Positions 16,702-26,297 of a DNA stretch of 64,000 nucleotides are shown here, piece after piece. Positions within the stretch are counted from its first letter, which is position 1. Each line of letters starts with the position of its first letter. A program made the position numbers and the translations under genes. Source of the DNA: Pseudoalteromonas viridis (GTDB lineage: Bacteria > Pseudomonadota > Gammaproteobacteria > Enterobacterales > Alteromonadaceae); contig NZ_CP072425.1 of NCBI RefSeq assembly GCF_017742995.1, forward strand, positions 1,488,001 through 1,552,000, given 5' to 3'. The notes beneath the pieces are model-generated. The model made no database searches. It had not been told where the DNA came from and worked only from the letters and a program-made list of their open reading frames with translations.

Positions 16702-19128
16702 TTACAGCGTATCTCGGATAGACTGCCAGATCCGTGCTGGCAGCAGATCATTGAGATGATCAGACAGCGTCGCCAGAGTCGGTGTGGCGTTAATGCTTTG
16801 CTTATCGGAAATACAGATAAACCCTTGCTCCTGCAACACACTGATCAGGTTGCTTTGCACTTTCTTATCAAAAAACTCTGGGCTCTTAATGCCGTGTAAG
16901 GTGCCCAGTCGTTTTGCCAGCACTTCACTTTCGCTCTCCAGCGTGGCACGTGCAATTCCCTGTTCGCGCAACAGTAGGCTGACGGTGATGGCGTAGCGCT
17001 CCAGCGTCAGGTGGATCACTTTGCCCAACATTTCAAGCTGTGCCAGTGCCTTGTTGTCTTTGACGACCGTGGCAAGGTGGCCATCAAAGTCAATCAGGCC
17101 TTCCTGGGCAAAACTGTTCAGCACCGCTTCAATATAGCCATCGCGCAGGTCGTGCATAAACCACTCTTTGGCAAAGAGCGGGTAAAGGCTGCTGAGGCGT
17201 TCCTGACAGTCGGTCACGGTCACGCTGTAACGGTTAAACAGCATTTGTGCAATCACACTGGGTACGGCAAACAAGTGCAATATATTGTTGCGGTAATAGT
17301 TAAACAGAGTGCGCTCTTTTTCCTTGATGGTGATGATCTCACCCAGCTCATCTTCTAGTACGTCGAATTTATCCAGCTTCAGCGCATGCTTTAACAGGGC
17401 CTCTGCATCTTCATCCGGTGCCGTAACATTGGTGTCGTAAGGTGCCTGGCTTTGCAAAGTGAGATAGAAACGTAGCTGGGTTAGCAGCTTCTGTTTGCTC
17501 AGCGCGAACTGCTCATTACACAGCAGCACCATGGCCAGCAGGTTAATGGAATTAAGCGCCGCGCTGGCGTTAATGTTCGTCATGATCTGATCAGCGACCA
17601 GTGCCACCTGACCATTCAGCCATTGTGGTTTAGCCCCTTCATCCTGGCCAATGGCATCGCGCCAGTCGGACTGATGTTCATTCAAGTACTGATTAAGGTG
17701 GATAGGCTCACCAAAGTTCAGATAGCCGCGGCCATAGTTTTTGAGGTTCTTAATGGCTTTAAAGACCCCGGCAACGGATTCATTCTTTTTGCTGCTGCCC
17801 GCTAACTCTTTGAGATAGGTGTTGATCTCCATCACATGCTCATAGCCGATATAGACCGGGACGATGGAGATAGGCCTGTCTATACCGCGCAGCATCGACT
17901 GCATGGTCATGGCCAGCATGCCGGTTTTGGGTGGCAACAAGCGACCGGTGCGGCTGCGACCCCCTTCGGTGTAGAACTTAACGGAATAGCCTTTAATGAA
18001 CAGCTGGGTCAGATATTCTTTAAAGATGGCGGAGTAGAGCTTGTTACCGGCAAAGGAGCGACGAATAAAAAACGCGCCACAGCGGCGGAAGATCCCGCCG
18101 GCCGGGAAAAAGTTGAGATTGACCCCAGCGGCTATGTGCGGCGGCACCAGACCCTGATGGTAAATCACGTAGGTCAGCAACAGGTAATCCATGTGGCTGC
18201 GGTGGCAGGGCACATAAATGATCTCGTGACCTTTGTCGGCCAGTTCATGCACGCGTTCGGCATTTTTGACTTCAATGCCGTTGTAGAGTTTGTTCCACAA
18301 CCAGGTCAGTACGCGATCGCCCACGCGAACCATGGCTTCGGAATAGTTAGCTGCGACCTCTTCAAGTAGCTCCAGCGCCTTTAAACGCGCCTCGTCATGG
18401 CTCAGTCCCTTGGACTTAGCTTCATCGGCGATGGCCCGTTTCACAGTGGGGGCAGCCAGCAGGGAATTAAATAAGGCTTCGCGCGAAGGCAGCTTGGGAC
18501 CCGTCGCAGCCAGTTTCTGACGATGAAAGTGCACCCGTGCGACGCGCAGCAACTTATGGGGCAGCTCGTCAACGTCTGCTTTGTCTGTCATCAGTTGATC
18601 CAGCGCGATGGGCGCGGAAAAACGTACCAGGTTGTCGCGGCCGGAAAACAGCACCACCATGGCCTTGCGCAACCAGCTGGGGGTCAGTGAATGGCTGAAC
18701 AGGGTACCCAAGCCTGGCTTTTCTTTACCCGGGTTACGGCCCCACAATACTGTTACCGGGATCACCTGAGCTTTGATGTCCGGGTGGGCACGCAATGCAG
18801 AGAAAATCGCTTTACCCTGATCAATGGCCGGGCTGGGCCCTGCGGTTTTGCTTAGCAGGGGCGTAGGGTTTTTGATACCAATAAAGCGCGGCAGTGTTTT
18901 ACTCCCTAAAACCTGATCCTGCATTGGGCTTGGCAGGCCCAGCTTTTTACACATCGCATTGAGTGCCGCCAAATCGGCCCGGGAATTGAGTCGGGCCACA
19001 TAAAAGGTCGGTAAACTTGGGTCCAGGTCGAACTGTGACACGGGGTCTGCCGGCAGCAGTTTGCTCCTGACCAGTAAACAGTTGGTCCATTGGGCCACTC
19101 GGTTGAGCCCCTGAGAAAGTAAGCGCAT
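16702..19128 (-). CDS. plsB: Glycerol-3-phosphate 1-O-acyltransferase PlsB
   Basis: First step of phospholipid synthesis at the inner membrane: transfers an acyl chain from acyl-ACP or acyl-CoA to sn-glycerol-3-phosphate. 808 residues, the same size class as E. coli PlsB. Acyltransferase block I is CHRSHMDYLL (catalytic His/Asp about residues 308-313). Block II is AGGIFRRCGAFFIRRSF, block III KFYTEGGRSRTGRLLPPK, and block IV SIVPVYIGYEHVME. Large N- and C-terminal regions are intact. Monocistronic. Confidence 0.97.
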   Translation of the reverse strand: MRLLSQGLNRVAQWTNCLLVRSKLLPADPVSQFDLDPSLPTFYVARLNSRADLAALNAMCKKLGLPSPMQDQVLGSKTLPRFIGIKNPTPLLSKTAGPSPAIDQGKAIFSALRAHPDIKAQVIPVTVLWGRNPGKEKPGLGTLFSHSLTPSWLRKAMVVLFSGRDNLVRFSAPIALDQLMTDKADVDELPHKLLRVARVHFHRQKLAATGPKLPSREALFNSLLAAPTVKRAIADEAKSKGLSHDEARLKALELLEEVAANYSEAMVRVGDRVLTWLWNKLYNGIEVKNAERVHELADKGHEIIYVPCHRSHMDYLLLTYVIYHQGLVPPHIAAGVNLNFFPAGGIFRRCGAFFIRRSFAGNKLYSAIFKEYLTQLFIKGYSVKFYTEGGRSRTGRLLPPKTGMLAMTMQSMLRGIDRPISIVPVYIGYEHVMEINTYLKELAGSSKKNESVAGVFKAIKNLKNYGRGYLNFGEPIHLNQYLNEHQSDWRDAIGQDEGAKPQWLNGQVALVADQIMTNINASAALNSINLLAMVLLCNEQFALSKQKLLTQLRFYLTLQSQAPYDTNVTAPDEDAEALLKHALKLDKFDVLEDELGEIITIKEKERTLFNYYRNNILHLFAVPSVIAQMLFNRYSVTVTDCQERLSSLYPLFAKEWFMHDLRDGYIEAVLNSFAQEGLIDFDGHLATVVKDNKALAQLEMLGKVIHLTLERYAITVSLLLREQGIARATLESESEVLAKRLGTLHGIKSPEFFDKKVQSNLISVLQEQGFICISDKQSINATPTLATLSDHLNDLLPARIWQSIRDTL

Positions 19129-19301
19129 AGCGATACCAGATTCGTATTTTTGCTGTATAGAATATCAGGCTTTAACTGGACTGACCATTTGTGTCAGTAC
19201 AATGACAAGGCCGATGTGTGCAATCCTCTGCGCAAAGTATAGCTGCCTTAATCGACTTATAATGTAGACGGGCCACAGGACAAATAATTTTGCAATAATT
19301 G

Positions 19302-19329
19302 TTGCATTTATCACCAGTGTCATTATAAT
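19302..19329 (+). promoter_or_regulatory. Promoter of the S10 ribosomal operon
   Basis: TTGCAT (-35), 16-bp spacer, perfect TATAAT (-10) at 19324-19329. The predicted start near 19336 would give a leader of about 180 nt, close to the S10 leader length known in E. coli. Confidence 0.75.
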
Positions 19330-19335
19330 GCTCGA

Positions 19336-19828
<493 letters not shown>

Positions 19829-19855
19829 TCGAAAGATTAGAGAGGTTTTAGGAAA

Positions 19856-20491
19856 ATGGCATTAGGTCTAGTCGGTCGTAAAGTGGGTATGACACGCATC
19901 TTCACTGAAGATGGTGTATCTATCCCTGTGACAGTTATCGAAGCGACGCCTAACCGTGTTACTCAGATCAAATCTGACGCAACAGACGGTTACAACGCGC
20001 TTCAAGTTACTGCAGGCGAGAAAAAAGCAAGCCGCGTAAACAAACCAGAAGCGGGTCACTTCGCTAAAGCTGGTGTTGAAGCGGGTCGCGGCCTGTGGGA
20101 ATTCCGTCTTAACGGCGGTGAAGGTGAGTTTGAAGTAGGTGCTGAGCTTACTGTTGAGCTATTCAACGAAGTAAACAAAGTAGACGTTACTGGTACTTCA
20201 AAAGGTAAAGGTTTCCAAGGTGGTGTTAAGCGCTGGAATTTCAGCACTCAAGACGCTACTCACGGTAACTCTCTATCTCACCGTGCTCCTGGTTCAATCG
20301 GTCAAAACCAATCACCTGGTAAGGTGTTTAAAGGTAAGAAAATGGCTGGTCAAATGGGTAATGTGCAAACAACTACTCAGAACCTAGAGCTAGTACGTGT
20401 TGACGCTGAGCGTAATCTGCTTTTAGTTAAAGGTGCAGTACCTGGCGCTATCGGCGGCGACGTTATCGTTAAACCAGCTGTTAAAGCTTAA
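19856..20491 (+). CDS. rplC: 50S ribosomal protein L3
   Basis: A 211-residue L3, one of the earliest 23S rRNA binders near the peptidyl-transferase centre. [16 protein letters not shown] start; [17 protein letters not shown] and [11 protein letters not shown], the extended loop including the Gln that PrmB methylates. 27 bp after rpsJ, RBS AGAGAGG. Confidence 0.99.
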   Translation: MALGLVGRKVGMTRIFTEDGVSIPVTVIEATPNRVTQIKSDATDGYNALQVTAGEKKASRVNKPEAGHFAKAGVEAGRGLWEFRLNGGEGEFEVGAELTVELFNEVNKVDVTGTSKGKGFQGGVKRWNFSTQDATHGNSLSHRAPGSIGQNQSPGKVFKGKKMAGQMGNVQTTTQNLELVRVDAERNLLLVKGAVPGAIGGDVIVKPAVKA

Positions 20492-20508
20492 GTCCTGGAG
20501 ATTTAGTG

Positions 20509-21111
20509 ATGGAATTAGCAATTAAAGGCGCTGGTGCGCTTGAAGTTTCCGAAGCTACTTTTGGACGTGAGTTTAACGAAGCATTAGTACACCAAGTAGT
20601 TGTTGCTTTCGCAGCAGGTGCTCGTCAGGGTACTAAAGCTCAGAAGACACGTTCTGAAGTTGCTGGTGGTGGTAAAAAACCATTCCGCCAAAAAGGTACT
20701 GGCCGTGCACGTGCTGGTACAATCCGCAGCCCAATCTGGCGCAGCGGTGGTGTGAGCTTTGCAGCTAAGCCGCAAGATCACAGCCAAAAAGTTAACCGTA
20801 AGATGTATCGCGGTGCGATCAAGAGCATTCTTTCTGAGCTTGTTCGTCAAGATCGTCTAGTAGTTGTTGAAGAATTTGGTCTAGAAGCACCAAAGACTAA
20901 AGAACTAGTAGCTAAGCTGAAAGAGCTTGAGCTTAAAGACGTATTAATCGTGACTGAAGAAGTAGATGAGAATCTATTCCTTTCTGCACGTAACCTGTAC
21001 AAGGTTGACACGCGTGATGTAGCTGGCATCGACCCAGTAAGCCTAATCGCTTTCGATAAGGTACTGATTACTGCTGCTGCTGTTAAGCAACTTGAGGAGG
21101 CGCTAGCATGA
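20509..21111 (+). CDS. rplD: 50S ribosomal protein L4
   Basis: A 200-residue L4 lining the exit tunnel and the presumed autoregulator of this operon through the leader. GTRAQ-like [13 protein letters not shown] and [19 protein letters not shown] form the tunnel loop. A GTG at 20506 directly precedes the ATG at 20509; the ATG gives the normal MELAIKGAG start and better spacing from CTGGAG. The stop overlaps rplW by 4 bp. Confidence 0.98.
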   Translation: MELAIKGAGALEVSEATFGREFNEALVHQVVVAFAAGARQGTKAQKTRSEVAGGGKKPFRQKGTGRARAGTIRSPIWRSGGVSFAAKPQDHSQKVNRKMYRGAIKSILSELVRQDRLVVVEEFGLEAPKTKELVAKLKELELKDVLIVTEEVDENLFLSARNLYKVDTRDVAGIDPVSLIAFDKVLITAAAVKQLEEALA

Positions 21112-21410
21112 TCCGTGAAGAACGTCTTTTAAAAGTAATCCTTGCTCCACACATCTCTGAGAAAAGCACCATCTCTGCTGAAGAGAACAACACGATTGTT
21201 TTCAAAGTAGTTAAAGATGCAAACAAAGCAGAAATCAAAGCTGCTGTTGAGAAGCTTTTCGAAGTAGAAGTAACTGGTGTTCGCACGCTAAATGTTAAGG
21301 GTAAAACTAAGCGTACAGGCATGCGTTTCGGCCGTCGTTCAGACTGGAAGAAAGCCTACGTTACTCTTAAAGAAGGCAGCGAGCTAGACTTTGTCGGCGG
21401 CGCCGAGTAA
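21108..21410 (+). CDS. rplW: 50S ribosomal protein L23
   Basis: A 100-residue L23 at the tunnel exit, docking site for trigger factor and [23 protein letters not shown] start, then [14 protein letters not shown]. The start overlaps the rplD stop (ATGA), implying coupled translation; GAGGAGG lies within the rplD end. Confidence 0.99.
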   Translation: MIREERLLKVILAPHISEKSTISAEENNTIVFKVVKDANKAEIKAAVEKLFEVEVTGVRTLNVKGKTKRTGMRFGRRSDWKKAYVTLKEGSELDFVGGAE

Positions 21411-21427
21411 TAAGGGGAGTTAGAATT

Positions 21428-22252
21428 ATGGCACTTCAAAAGTGTAAACCAACTTCTGCGGGTCGTCGTCACGTCGTTAAAGTGGTTAACCCTGATCTGC
21501 ACAAGGGTAAGCCTTACGCTCCGCTATTAGAGAAAAACTCTAAGTCAGGTGGTCGTAACAACAACGGTCGTATCACGGTTCGTCACATCGGTGGTGGTCA
21601 CAAGCAACACTACCGTTTAATCGACTTTAAACGCACTAAAGATGGCATCCCAGCTAAAGTTGAGCGTCTAGAGTACGATCCTAACCGTAGCGCAAACATC
21701 GCTCTTGTATTATATGCAGACGGTGAGCGTCGTTACATCATCGCACCTAAAGGTGTTAAAGCGGGTGATGCAATCCAGTCTGGTGTTGATGCACCAATCA
21801 AAGCTGGTAACGCAATGCCTATGCGTAACATCCCAGTAGGTACAACGGTACACAATGTTGAGCTTAAGCCTGGTAAAGGTGCTCAGATTGCCCGTTCTGC
21901 TGGTGCATATGTACAGATCCTAGCGCGTGAAGGCCAGTACGTGACTCTACGTCTACGTTCAGGCGAAATGCGTAAAGTTGAAGCGGATTGTCGCGCAACT
22001 ATCGGTGAAGTAGGTAACGCTGAACACATGCTACGTTCACTAGGTAAAGCTGGTGCAACTCGCTGGCGTGGTGTTCGTCCTACAGTTCGTGGTGTTGCCA
22101 TGAACCCGGTAGACCACCCACACGGTGGTGGTGAAGGTCGTACATCTGGTGGTCGTCACCCTGTGTCTCCATGGGGTAAGCCGACTAAAGGTGCTAAGAC
22201 ACGTAAGAACAAGCGTACTGATAAATTTATCGTACGTCGTCGTACTAAGTAA
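21428..22252 (+). CDS. rplB: 50S ribosomal protein L2
   Basis: A 274-residue L2, essential for subunit joining and the peptidyl-transferase centre. [19 protein letters not shown] start; [21 protein letters not shown]; the invariant [19 protein letters not shown] loop with the key His. Full length. Confidence 0.99.
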   Translation: MALQKCKPTSAGRRHVVKVVNPDLHKGKPYAPLLEKNSKSGGRNNNGRITVRHIGGGHKQHYRLIDFKRTKDGIPAKVERLEYDPNRSANIALVLYADGERRYIIAPKGVKAGDAIQSGVDAPIKAGNAMPMRNIPVGTTVHNVELKPGKGAQIARSAGAYVQILAREGQYVTLRLRSGEMRKVEADCRATIGEVGNAEHMLRSLGKAGATRWRGVRPTVRGVAMNPVDHPHGGGEGRTSGGRHPVSPWGKPTKGAKTRKNKRTDKFIVRRRTK

Positions 22253-22259
22253 TAGTTGA

Positions 22260-22547
<288 letters not shown>

Positions 22548-22559
22548 TCGGAGGGTATG

Positions 22560-22892
22560 ATGGAAGCATTAGCTAAACACAAATTCGCCTCTGGTTCGGC
22601 GCAAAAAGCACGTCTAGTTGCAGATCAGATCCGCGGACTTCCGGTTGATCGCGCGCTAGAAATCCTAGCGTACAGCCCAAAGAAAGCGGCTGTATTAGTT
22701 AAGAAAGTACTTGAGTCTGCTATCGCTAACGCGGAGCACAACGAAGGTGCCGACATTGATGAGCTTAAAGTGGCTAAAGTATTTGTAGACGAAGGTCCTA
22801 CAATGAAGCGTATTATGCCACGTGCTAAAGGACGCGCAGACCGCATCCTTAAGCGTTCAAGCCACATCACTGTTGTGGTTTCAGATAGCTAG
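22560..22892 (+). CDS. rplV: 50S ribosomal protein L22
   Basis: A 110-residue L22, whose long loop lines the exit tunnel near the macrolide site. Two ATGs are in tandem (22557, 22560); GGAGG at 22550 is only 2 nt from the first and 5 nt from the second, so the second ([16 protein letters not shown]) is preferred and matches the E. coli length. ARGIIRF-type loop residues [13 protein letters not shown] are intact. Confidence 0.98.
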   Translation: MEALAKHKFASGSAQKARLVADQIRGLPVDRALEILAYSPKKAAVLVKKVLESAIANAEHNEGADIDELKVAKVFVDEGPTMKRIMPRAKGRADRILKRSSHITVVVSDS

Positions 22893-22904
22893 GAGATATA
22901 AGTA

Positions 22905-23606
22905 ATGGGACAAAAAGTTCATCCTACTGGTATTCGTCTAGGTATCTCAAAGCCTTGGGTATCTACTTGGTACGCGAATACAAAAGATTTCTCTGAACAG
23001 CTTTTTGGTGATCACAAAGTGCGTCAATACCTTACTAAGGAATTGAAAAACGCTTCTGTGTCTAAAATCGTTATTGAGCGTCCAGCTAAATCTATCCGTG
23101 TAACAATTCACACAGCTCGTCCTGGTGTTGTTATCGGTAAAAAAGGTGAAGACGTTGAAAAGCTTCGCCACGCTGTAACTAAGCTTGCTGGTGTACCTGC
23201 ACAAATCAACATTGCAGAAGTACGTAAGCCAGAGCTTGATGCACAACTAGTTGCTGACGGTATCTCTTCACAGCTAGAGCGTCGTGTAATGTTCCGTCGT
23301 GCTATGAAGCGCGCGGTACAGAACGCAATGCGTCTGGGTGCAAAGGGTATCAAAGTTGAAGTTAGCGGCCGTCTAGGCGGTGCTGAAATCGCACGTTCTG
23401 AGTGGTACCGTGAAGGTCGTGTACCTCTACACACTCTACGTGCTGACATCGACTACGCAACTTCTGAAGCTTTGACCACTTACGGTATCATCGGTGTTAA
23501 AGTTTGGATCTTCAAAGGCGAAGTTATCGGTGGTCTTCCACTGAAACAAGAAGCTGAGAAGCCAGCCAAGCGCGCTCCGAAGAAAGCTAAAAAAAGTGCT
23601 AAGTAA
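22905..23606 (+). CDS. rpsC: 30S ribosomal protein S3
   Basis: A 233-residue S3, part of the mRNA entry helicase. [18 protein letters not shown] start; KH domain with [37 protein letters not shown]-terminal domain; Lys-rich tail ([14 protein letters not shown]). Confidence 0.99.
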   Translation: MGQKVHPTGIRLGISKPWVSTWYANTKDFSEQLFGDHKVRQYLTKELKNASVSKIVIERPAKSIRVTIHTARPGVVIGKKGEDVEKLRHAVTKLAGVPAQINIAEVRKPELDAQLVADGISSQLERRVMFRRAMKRAVQNAMRLGAKGIKVEVSGRLGGAEIARSEWYREGRVPLHTLRADIDYATSEALTTYGIIGVKVWIFKGEVIGGLPLKQEAEKPAKRAPKKAKKSAK

Positions 23607-23619
23607 GAGGTAGCGACTA

Positions 23620-24033
23620 ATGTTACAGCCAAAACGTACAAAATTCCGTAAAGTGCACAAAGGCCGCAACCGTGGTCTTGCAAATAGCGGTAATAAAGTT
23701 AGCTTCGGTTCTTTCGGCTTGAAAGCGACTGGCCGTGGCCGTATGACTGCTCGTCAAATCGAAGCAGCTCGTCGTGCTATGACACGTCACATCAAGCGTC
23801 AAGGTAAAATCTGGATCCGTGTGTTCCCAGATAAGCCAATTACAGAAAAGCCGCTTGAAGTTCGTATGGGTAAAGGTAAAGGTTCTGTTGAATACTGGGT
23901 TGCTGAAATTCAGCCTGGTAAAGTACTTTACGAGATGGAAGGTGTTTCAGAAGAGCTTGCTCGCGAAGCATTCAACCTAGCTGCTCGTAAATTACCTTTC
24001 AAAACCACTTTTGTAACTCGGACGGTAATGTAA
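23620..24033 (+). CDS. rplP: 50S ribosomal protein L16
   Basis: A 137-residue L16 contacting the A-site t[22 protein letters not shown] start; the conserved [18 protein letters not shown] segment with the Arg that YcfD hydroxylates; [11 protein letters not shown] and [10 protein letters not shown]. Followed without gap by rpmC. Confidence 0.99.
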   Translation: MLQPKRTKFRKVHKGRNRGLANSGNKVSFGSFGLKATGRGRMTARQIEAARRAMTRHIKRQGKIWIRVFPDKPITEKPLEVRMGKGKGSVEYWVAEIQPGKVLYEMEGVSEELAREAFNLAARKLPFKTTFVTRTVM

Positions 24034-24225
24034 ATGAAAGCTAGCGAACTTAAAGACAAAAGCGTAGAAGAGCTAAATGCTGAACTTCTAGAGCTTCTGC
24101 GTGAGCAGTTCAACCTGCGCATGCAAGCGAGCACTGGTCAGCTGGCTCAGACTCACGAGCTGAAAAAAGTACGTCGCAATATTGCGCGTGTTAAAACGGT
24201 TATCAACCAGAAGGCAGGTGCATAA
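24034..24225 (+). CDS. rpmC: 50S ribosomal protein L29
   Basis: A 63-residue helical L29 near the tunnel exit. [18 protein letters not shown] start and [13 protein letters not shown] end. Starts right after the rplP stop codon (TAAATG) and overlaps rpsQ by one base (TAATG). Confidence 0.99.
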   Translation: MKASELKDKSVEELNAELLELLREQFNLRMQASTGQLAQTHELKKVRRNIARVKTVINQKAGA

Positions 24226-24482
24226 TGAGCGATAAGATCCGTACTCTTCAAGGTCGTGTAGTTAGCGACAAAATGGACAAGTCAATCGTTGTTGCTATCG
24301 AGCGTCAGGTTAAGCACCCGATCTACGGTAAATTCATCAAGCGTACAACTAAGTTGCACGCACACGATGAGAGCAACACTGCGCAAGCAGGTGATACTGT
24401 GACTATCCGTGAATGTGCACCGATCTCTAAGAAAAAATCTTGGACTTTGGTAGACGTTCTGGTTCGTCCTAAGAAAGCTTAA
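24225..24482 (+). CDS. rpsQ: 30S ribosomal protein S17
   Basis: An 85-residue S17, early 16S rRNA binder. [19 protein letters not shown] and [20 protein letters not shown] are typical. Last gene of the S10 operon here. Its final 84 bp plus the downstream terminator are the source of the tandem repeat array that follows. rplN, the usual next gene, does not follow. Confidence 0.99.
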   Translation: MSDKIRTLQGRVVSDKMDKSIVVAIERQVKHPIYGKFIKRTTKLHAHDESNTAQAGDTVTIRECAPISKKKSWTLVDVLVRPKKA

Positions 24483-25126
24483 TTTTAGTTTTTAACTAAA
24501 TTAAACTTTTGAAAAGCCCCGGCCTTTTGGCTGGGGCTTTTGCGTTTGGGGCGTTCAGGTTATTTATGGGAACATTTGAAAAGAGTGACTATCCGTGAAT
24601 GTACAGCATTCCAAACCCTCTAAGATAAAATCTTGGACTTTGGTAGACGTTCTGGTTCGTCCTAAGAAAGCTTAATTTTAGTTTTTAACTAAATTAAACT
24701 TTTGAAAAGCCCCGGCCTTTTGGCTGGGGCTTTTGCGTTTGGGGCGTTCAGGTTATTTATGGGAACATTTGAAAAGAGTGACTATCCGTGAATGTACAGC
24801 ATTCCAAACCCTCTAAGATAAAATCTTGGACTTTGGTAGACGTTCTGGTTCGTCCTAAGAAAGCTTAATTTTAGTTTTTAACTAAATTAAACTTTTGAAA
24901 AGCCCCGGCCTTTTGGTCGGGGCTTTTGCGTTTGGGGCGTTCAGGTTATTTATGGGAACATTTGAAAAGAGTGACTATCCGTGAATGTACAGCATTCCAA
25001 ACCCTCTAAGATAAAATCTTGGACTTTGGTAGACGTTCTGGTTCGTCCTAAGAACGCTTAATTTTAGTTTTTAACTAAATTAAACTTTTGAAAAGCCCCG
25101 GCCTTTTGGTCGGGGCTTTTGCGTTT
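24399..25126 (+). repeat. Tandem array of about 193-bp units derived from the rpsQ 3' end and terminator
   Basis: Unit 1 is genuine rpsQ sequence plus terminator (24399-24584, 186 bp). Units 2 and 3 (24585-24777, 24778-24970) are 193 bp each, and unit 4 (24971-25126) is partial. Each contains GTGACTATCCGTGAATGT, the last 50 or so bases of rpsQ including the stop codon, the A/T hairpin, the terminator, and a 50-bp linker. Units 2-4 share a variant stretch (ACAGCATTCCAAACCCTC) in place of rpsQ codons, so they come from a diverged copy that was then duplicated. Units 2-4 are nearly identical, pointing to recent amplification. They cannot encode S17, because stop codons break the frame. Confidence 0.93.
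24512..24541 (+). terminator. S10 operon terminator (first of four near-identical copies)
   Basis: AAAAGCCCCGGCC-TTTT-GGCTGGGGCTTTT, a strong hairpin with a T tract 30 bp after rpsQ. Copies recur at about 24705-24734, 24898-24927 and 25091-25120; the last two read GGTCGGGG, which moves the single G-U wobble pair. An A/T-rich hairpin (TTTAGTT/AACTAAA) lies just before each copy. Confidence 0.95.
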
Positions 25127-25202
25127 GAGCATAAACACTGTTCAATGTTCTTTTTTTGTTCTAGAATTTGTCTCTGATTAAGGGTTACAAGGAGAAAGTG
25201 CT

Positions 25203-25571
25203 ATGCAGCTATCTAATAATTTAATGGATGTATTTTTTGGTTATAACGGTAGAGTTGGCGATGTTAAGGGGGCAAAAGAAGATATAGCTGAGTTTACCCA
25301 GCGAGCCAAAAGTGCCGAATCTCCAGAAGAAAGAGAGCGATATGCCAAGGCCGTTGAGCAGTTAAAAACTGAAATCCTGCCTAAAATGCAGCAGGAAATG
25401 GAGCAACTAGGGAAGCAACTAGGATTAAATTCTGGTCAGATGGGGCAAATCTTAGAGTTAGATAAAGATAATAAGTTTGTGCCCAATTTAGCTATAAAAA
25501 AGAGTGATACTGGTGTACTGTCTTTTATGAATTCTTATGAATCAGGAAGTTATTATCACAATAAAATATAA
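25203..25571 (+). CDS. Hypothetical protein, 122 residues, helical
   Basis: No family recognised. No signal peptide or membrane segment. Residues about 25-75 are rich in Glu, Lys and Gln and probably form an amphipathic helix or coiled coil (SPEERERYAKAVEQLKTEIL). The C-terminal third is Asn/Ser/Tyr-rich. The RBS AAGGAGAAAG precedes the ATG. It lies just after the repeat array and before a decayed gene, is lower in GC than the ribosomal genes, and looks like accessory DNA. Confidence 0.6.
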   Translation: MQLSNNLMDVFFGYNGRVGDVKGAKEDIAEFTQRAKSAESPEERERYAKAVEQLKTEILPKMQQEMEQLGKQLGLNSGQMGQILELDKDNKFVPNLAIKKSDTGVLSFMNSYESGSYYHNKI

Positions 25572-25583
25572 AGGATTTTTAAG

Positions 25584-26031
25584 TTAAAACAGATAGTGTG
25601 CGTATCAGCTTTAGTTATATGCTCTTCAGCAGTCGCAAATATAAAAGTGAATGTTGAAATGACTCAAAAAATTATGATGTCATATTAACAAGTAAAGCGT
25701 TCAAACATCCACATATTCACCAGCTCCTCAAGAAACGCTTAGCGCTAATTCTGCTGAACGATTTTCCGTATATAGTAATTACCCTGATGTAGTTCGCTTA
25801 GTCGACCTGGAATAAAAATTTAGTGATAGCTCGATAGCTCCTCGTTGCCACTTCCGCTTTGTTATCATGAAAGATTACCGAAGTGGTAAAATGTTGCCTC
25901 AATAAGTAATTGCTGAGAATGAAAGTGGGTCATATAGAGATGAGGCTATTTGCTCAGGCAAATTAGACTCTTTTAACCTTGACTCTGGAGAAGCGACAGT
26001 TACTTTTTTTATAAATCGTCGCAAATACTAA
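25584..26031 (+). pseudogene. Decayed gene for a small secreted protein
   Basis: Translation in pieces gives a signal-peptide-like start, LKQIVCVSALVICSSAVAN, whose first codon is TTA rather than a start codon. After VEMTQK the frame is lost at a run of A's and continues in other frames as NYDVILTSKAFK, then YSPAPQETLSANSAERF. The last frame runs through two in-frame TAA codons (after VRLVDLE and after GKMLPQ) to a final TAA at 26029-26031, ending FFINRRKY. At least two frameshifts, two nonsense changes and a lost start codon are needed to explain it. Family not recognised. It begins 12 bp after the preceding gene, so the two were probably one operon. Confidence 0.6.
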
Positions 26032-26033
26032 TT

Positions 26034-26064
26034 TCAGGCTCTACAAATCCTGAGCCCTCTTTTT
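26034..26064 (+). terminator. Weak terminator after the pseudogene
   Basis: GGCTC, 10-nt loop, GAGCC, then CTCTTTTT. Its position 6 bp after the pseudogene stop suggests it once ended that transcript. Confidence 0.45.
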
Positions 26065-26130
26065 ATGCAAACGAGAGCGCCACAGAGCTAATGCTCATCA
26101 GTTGACCGACCTTTTGAGACGTTCACAACC

Positions 26131-26154
26131 CGATATCAAGCTTCCTTGATATCG
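26131..26154. repeat. Perfect 10-bp inverted repeat next to the stray terminator copy
   Basis: CGATATCAAG-CTTC-CTTGATATCG, a perfect hairpin with a 4-nt loop, immediately before the isolated terminator copy at 26156. Function unknown; it could be a recombination scar or a protein site. Confidence 0.6.
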
Positions 26155-26155
26155 T

Positions 26156-26181
26156 GCCCCGGCCTTCTGGCTGGGGCTTTT
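26156..26181 (+). terminator. Isolated fifth copy of the S10-type terminator
   Basis: GCCCCGGCC-TTCT-GGCTGGGGC-TTTT followed by GCGTTTTT, matching the core of the terminator repeated at 24512-25120 (one loop difference), about 1 kb further on. It suggests that the 25.1-26.15 kb segment is bounded by copies of the same sequence. Confidence 0.8.
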
Positions 26182-26297
26182 GCGTTTTTGCTGCATTATG
26201 GCCTGCAAACTTTGTCAATCAGAGCAATACTCTACTATATTGTTTTGATGGAAGATCTTTTGATTTCGGCAAGGTAATTTATGAAGCTCAGCAGCTC

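Noticed and set aside
24399..25126. Possible CRISPR array
   Set aside because: Units are about 193 bp with no short repeat/unique spacer pattern, and they derive from the rpsQ 3' end and terminator.
26154..26297. GTG at 26154 as the chemoreceptor start
   Set aside because: It lies at the base of a terminator stem, lacks a ribosome-binding site and adds a leader not seen in chemoreceptors.
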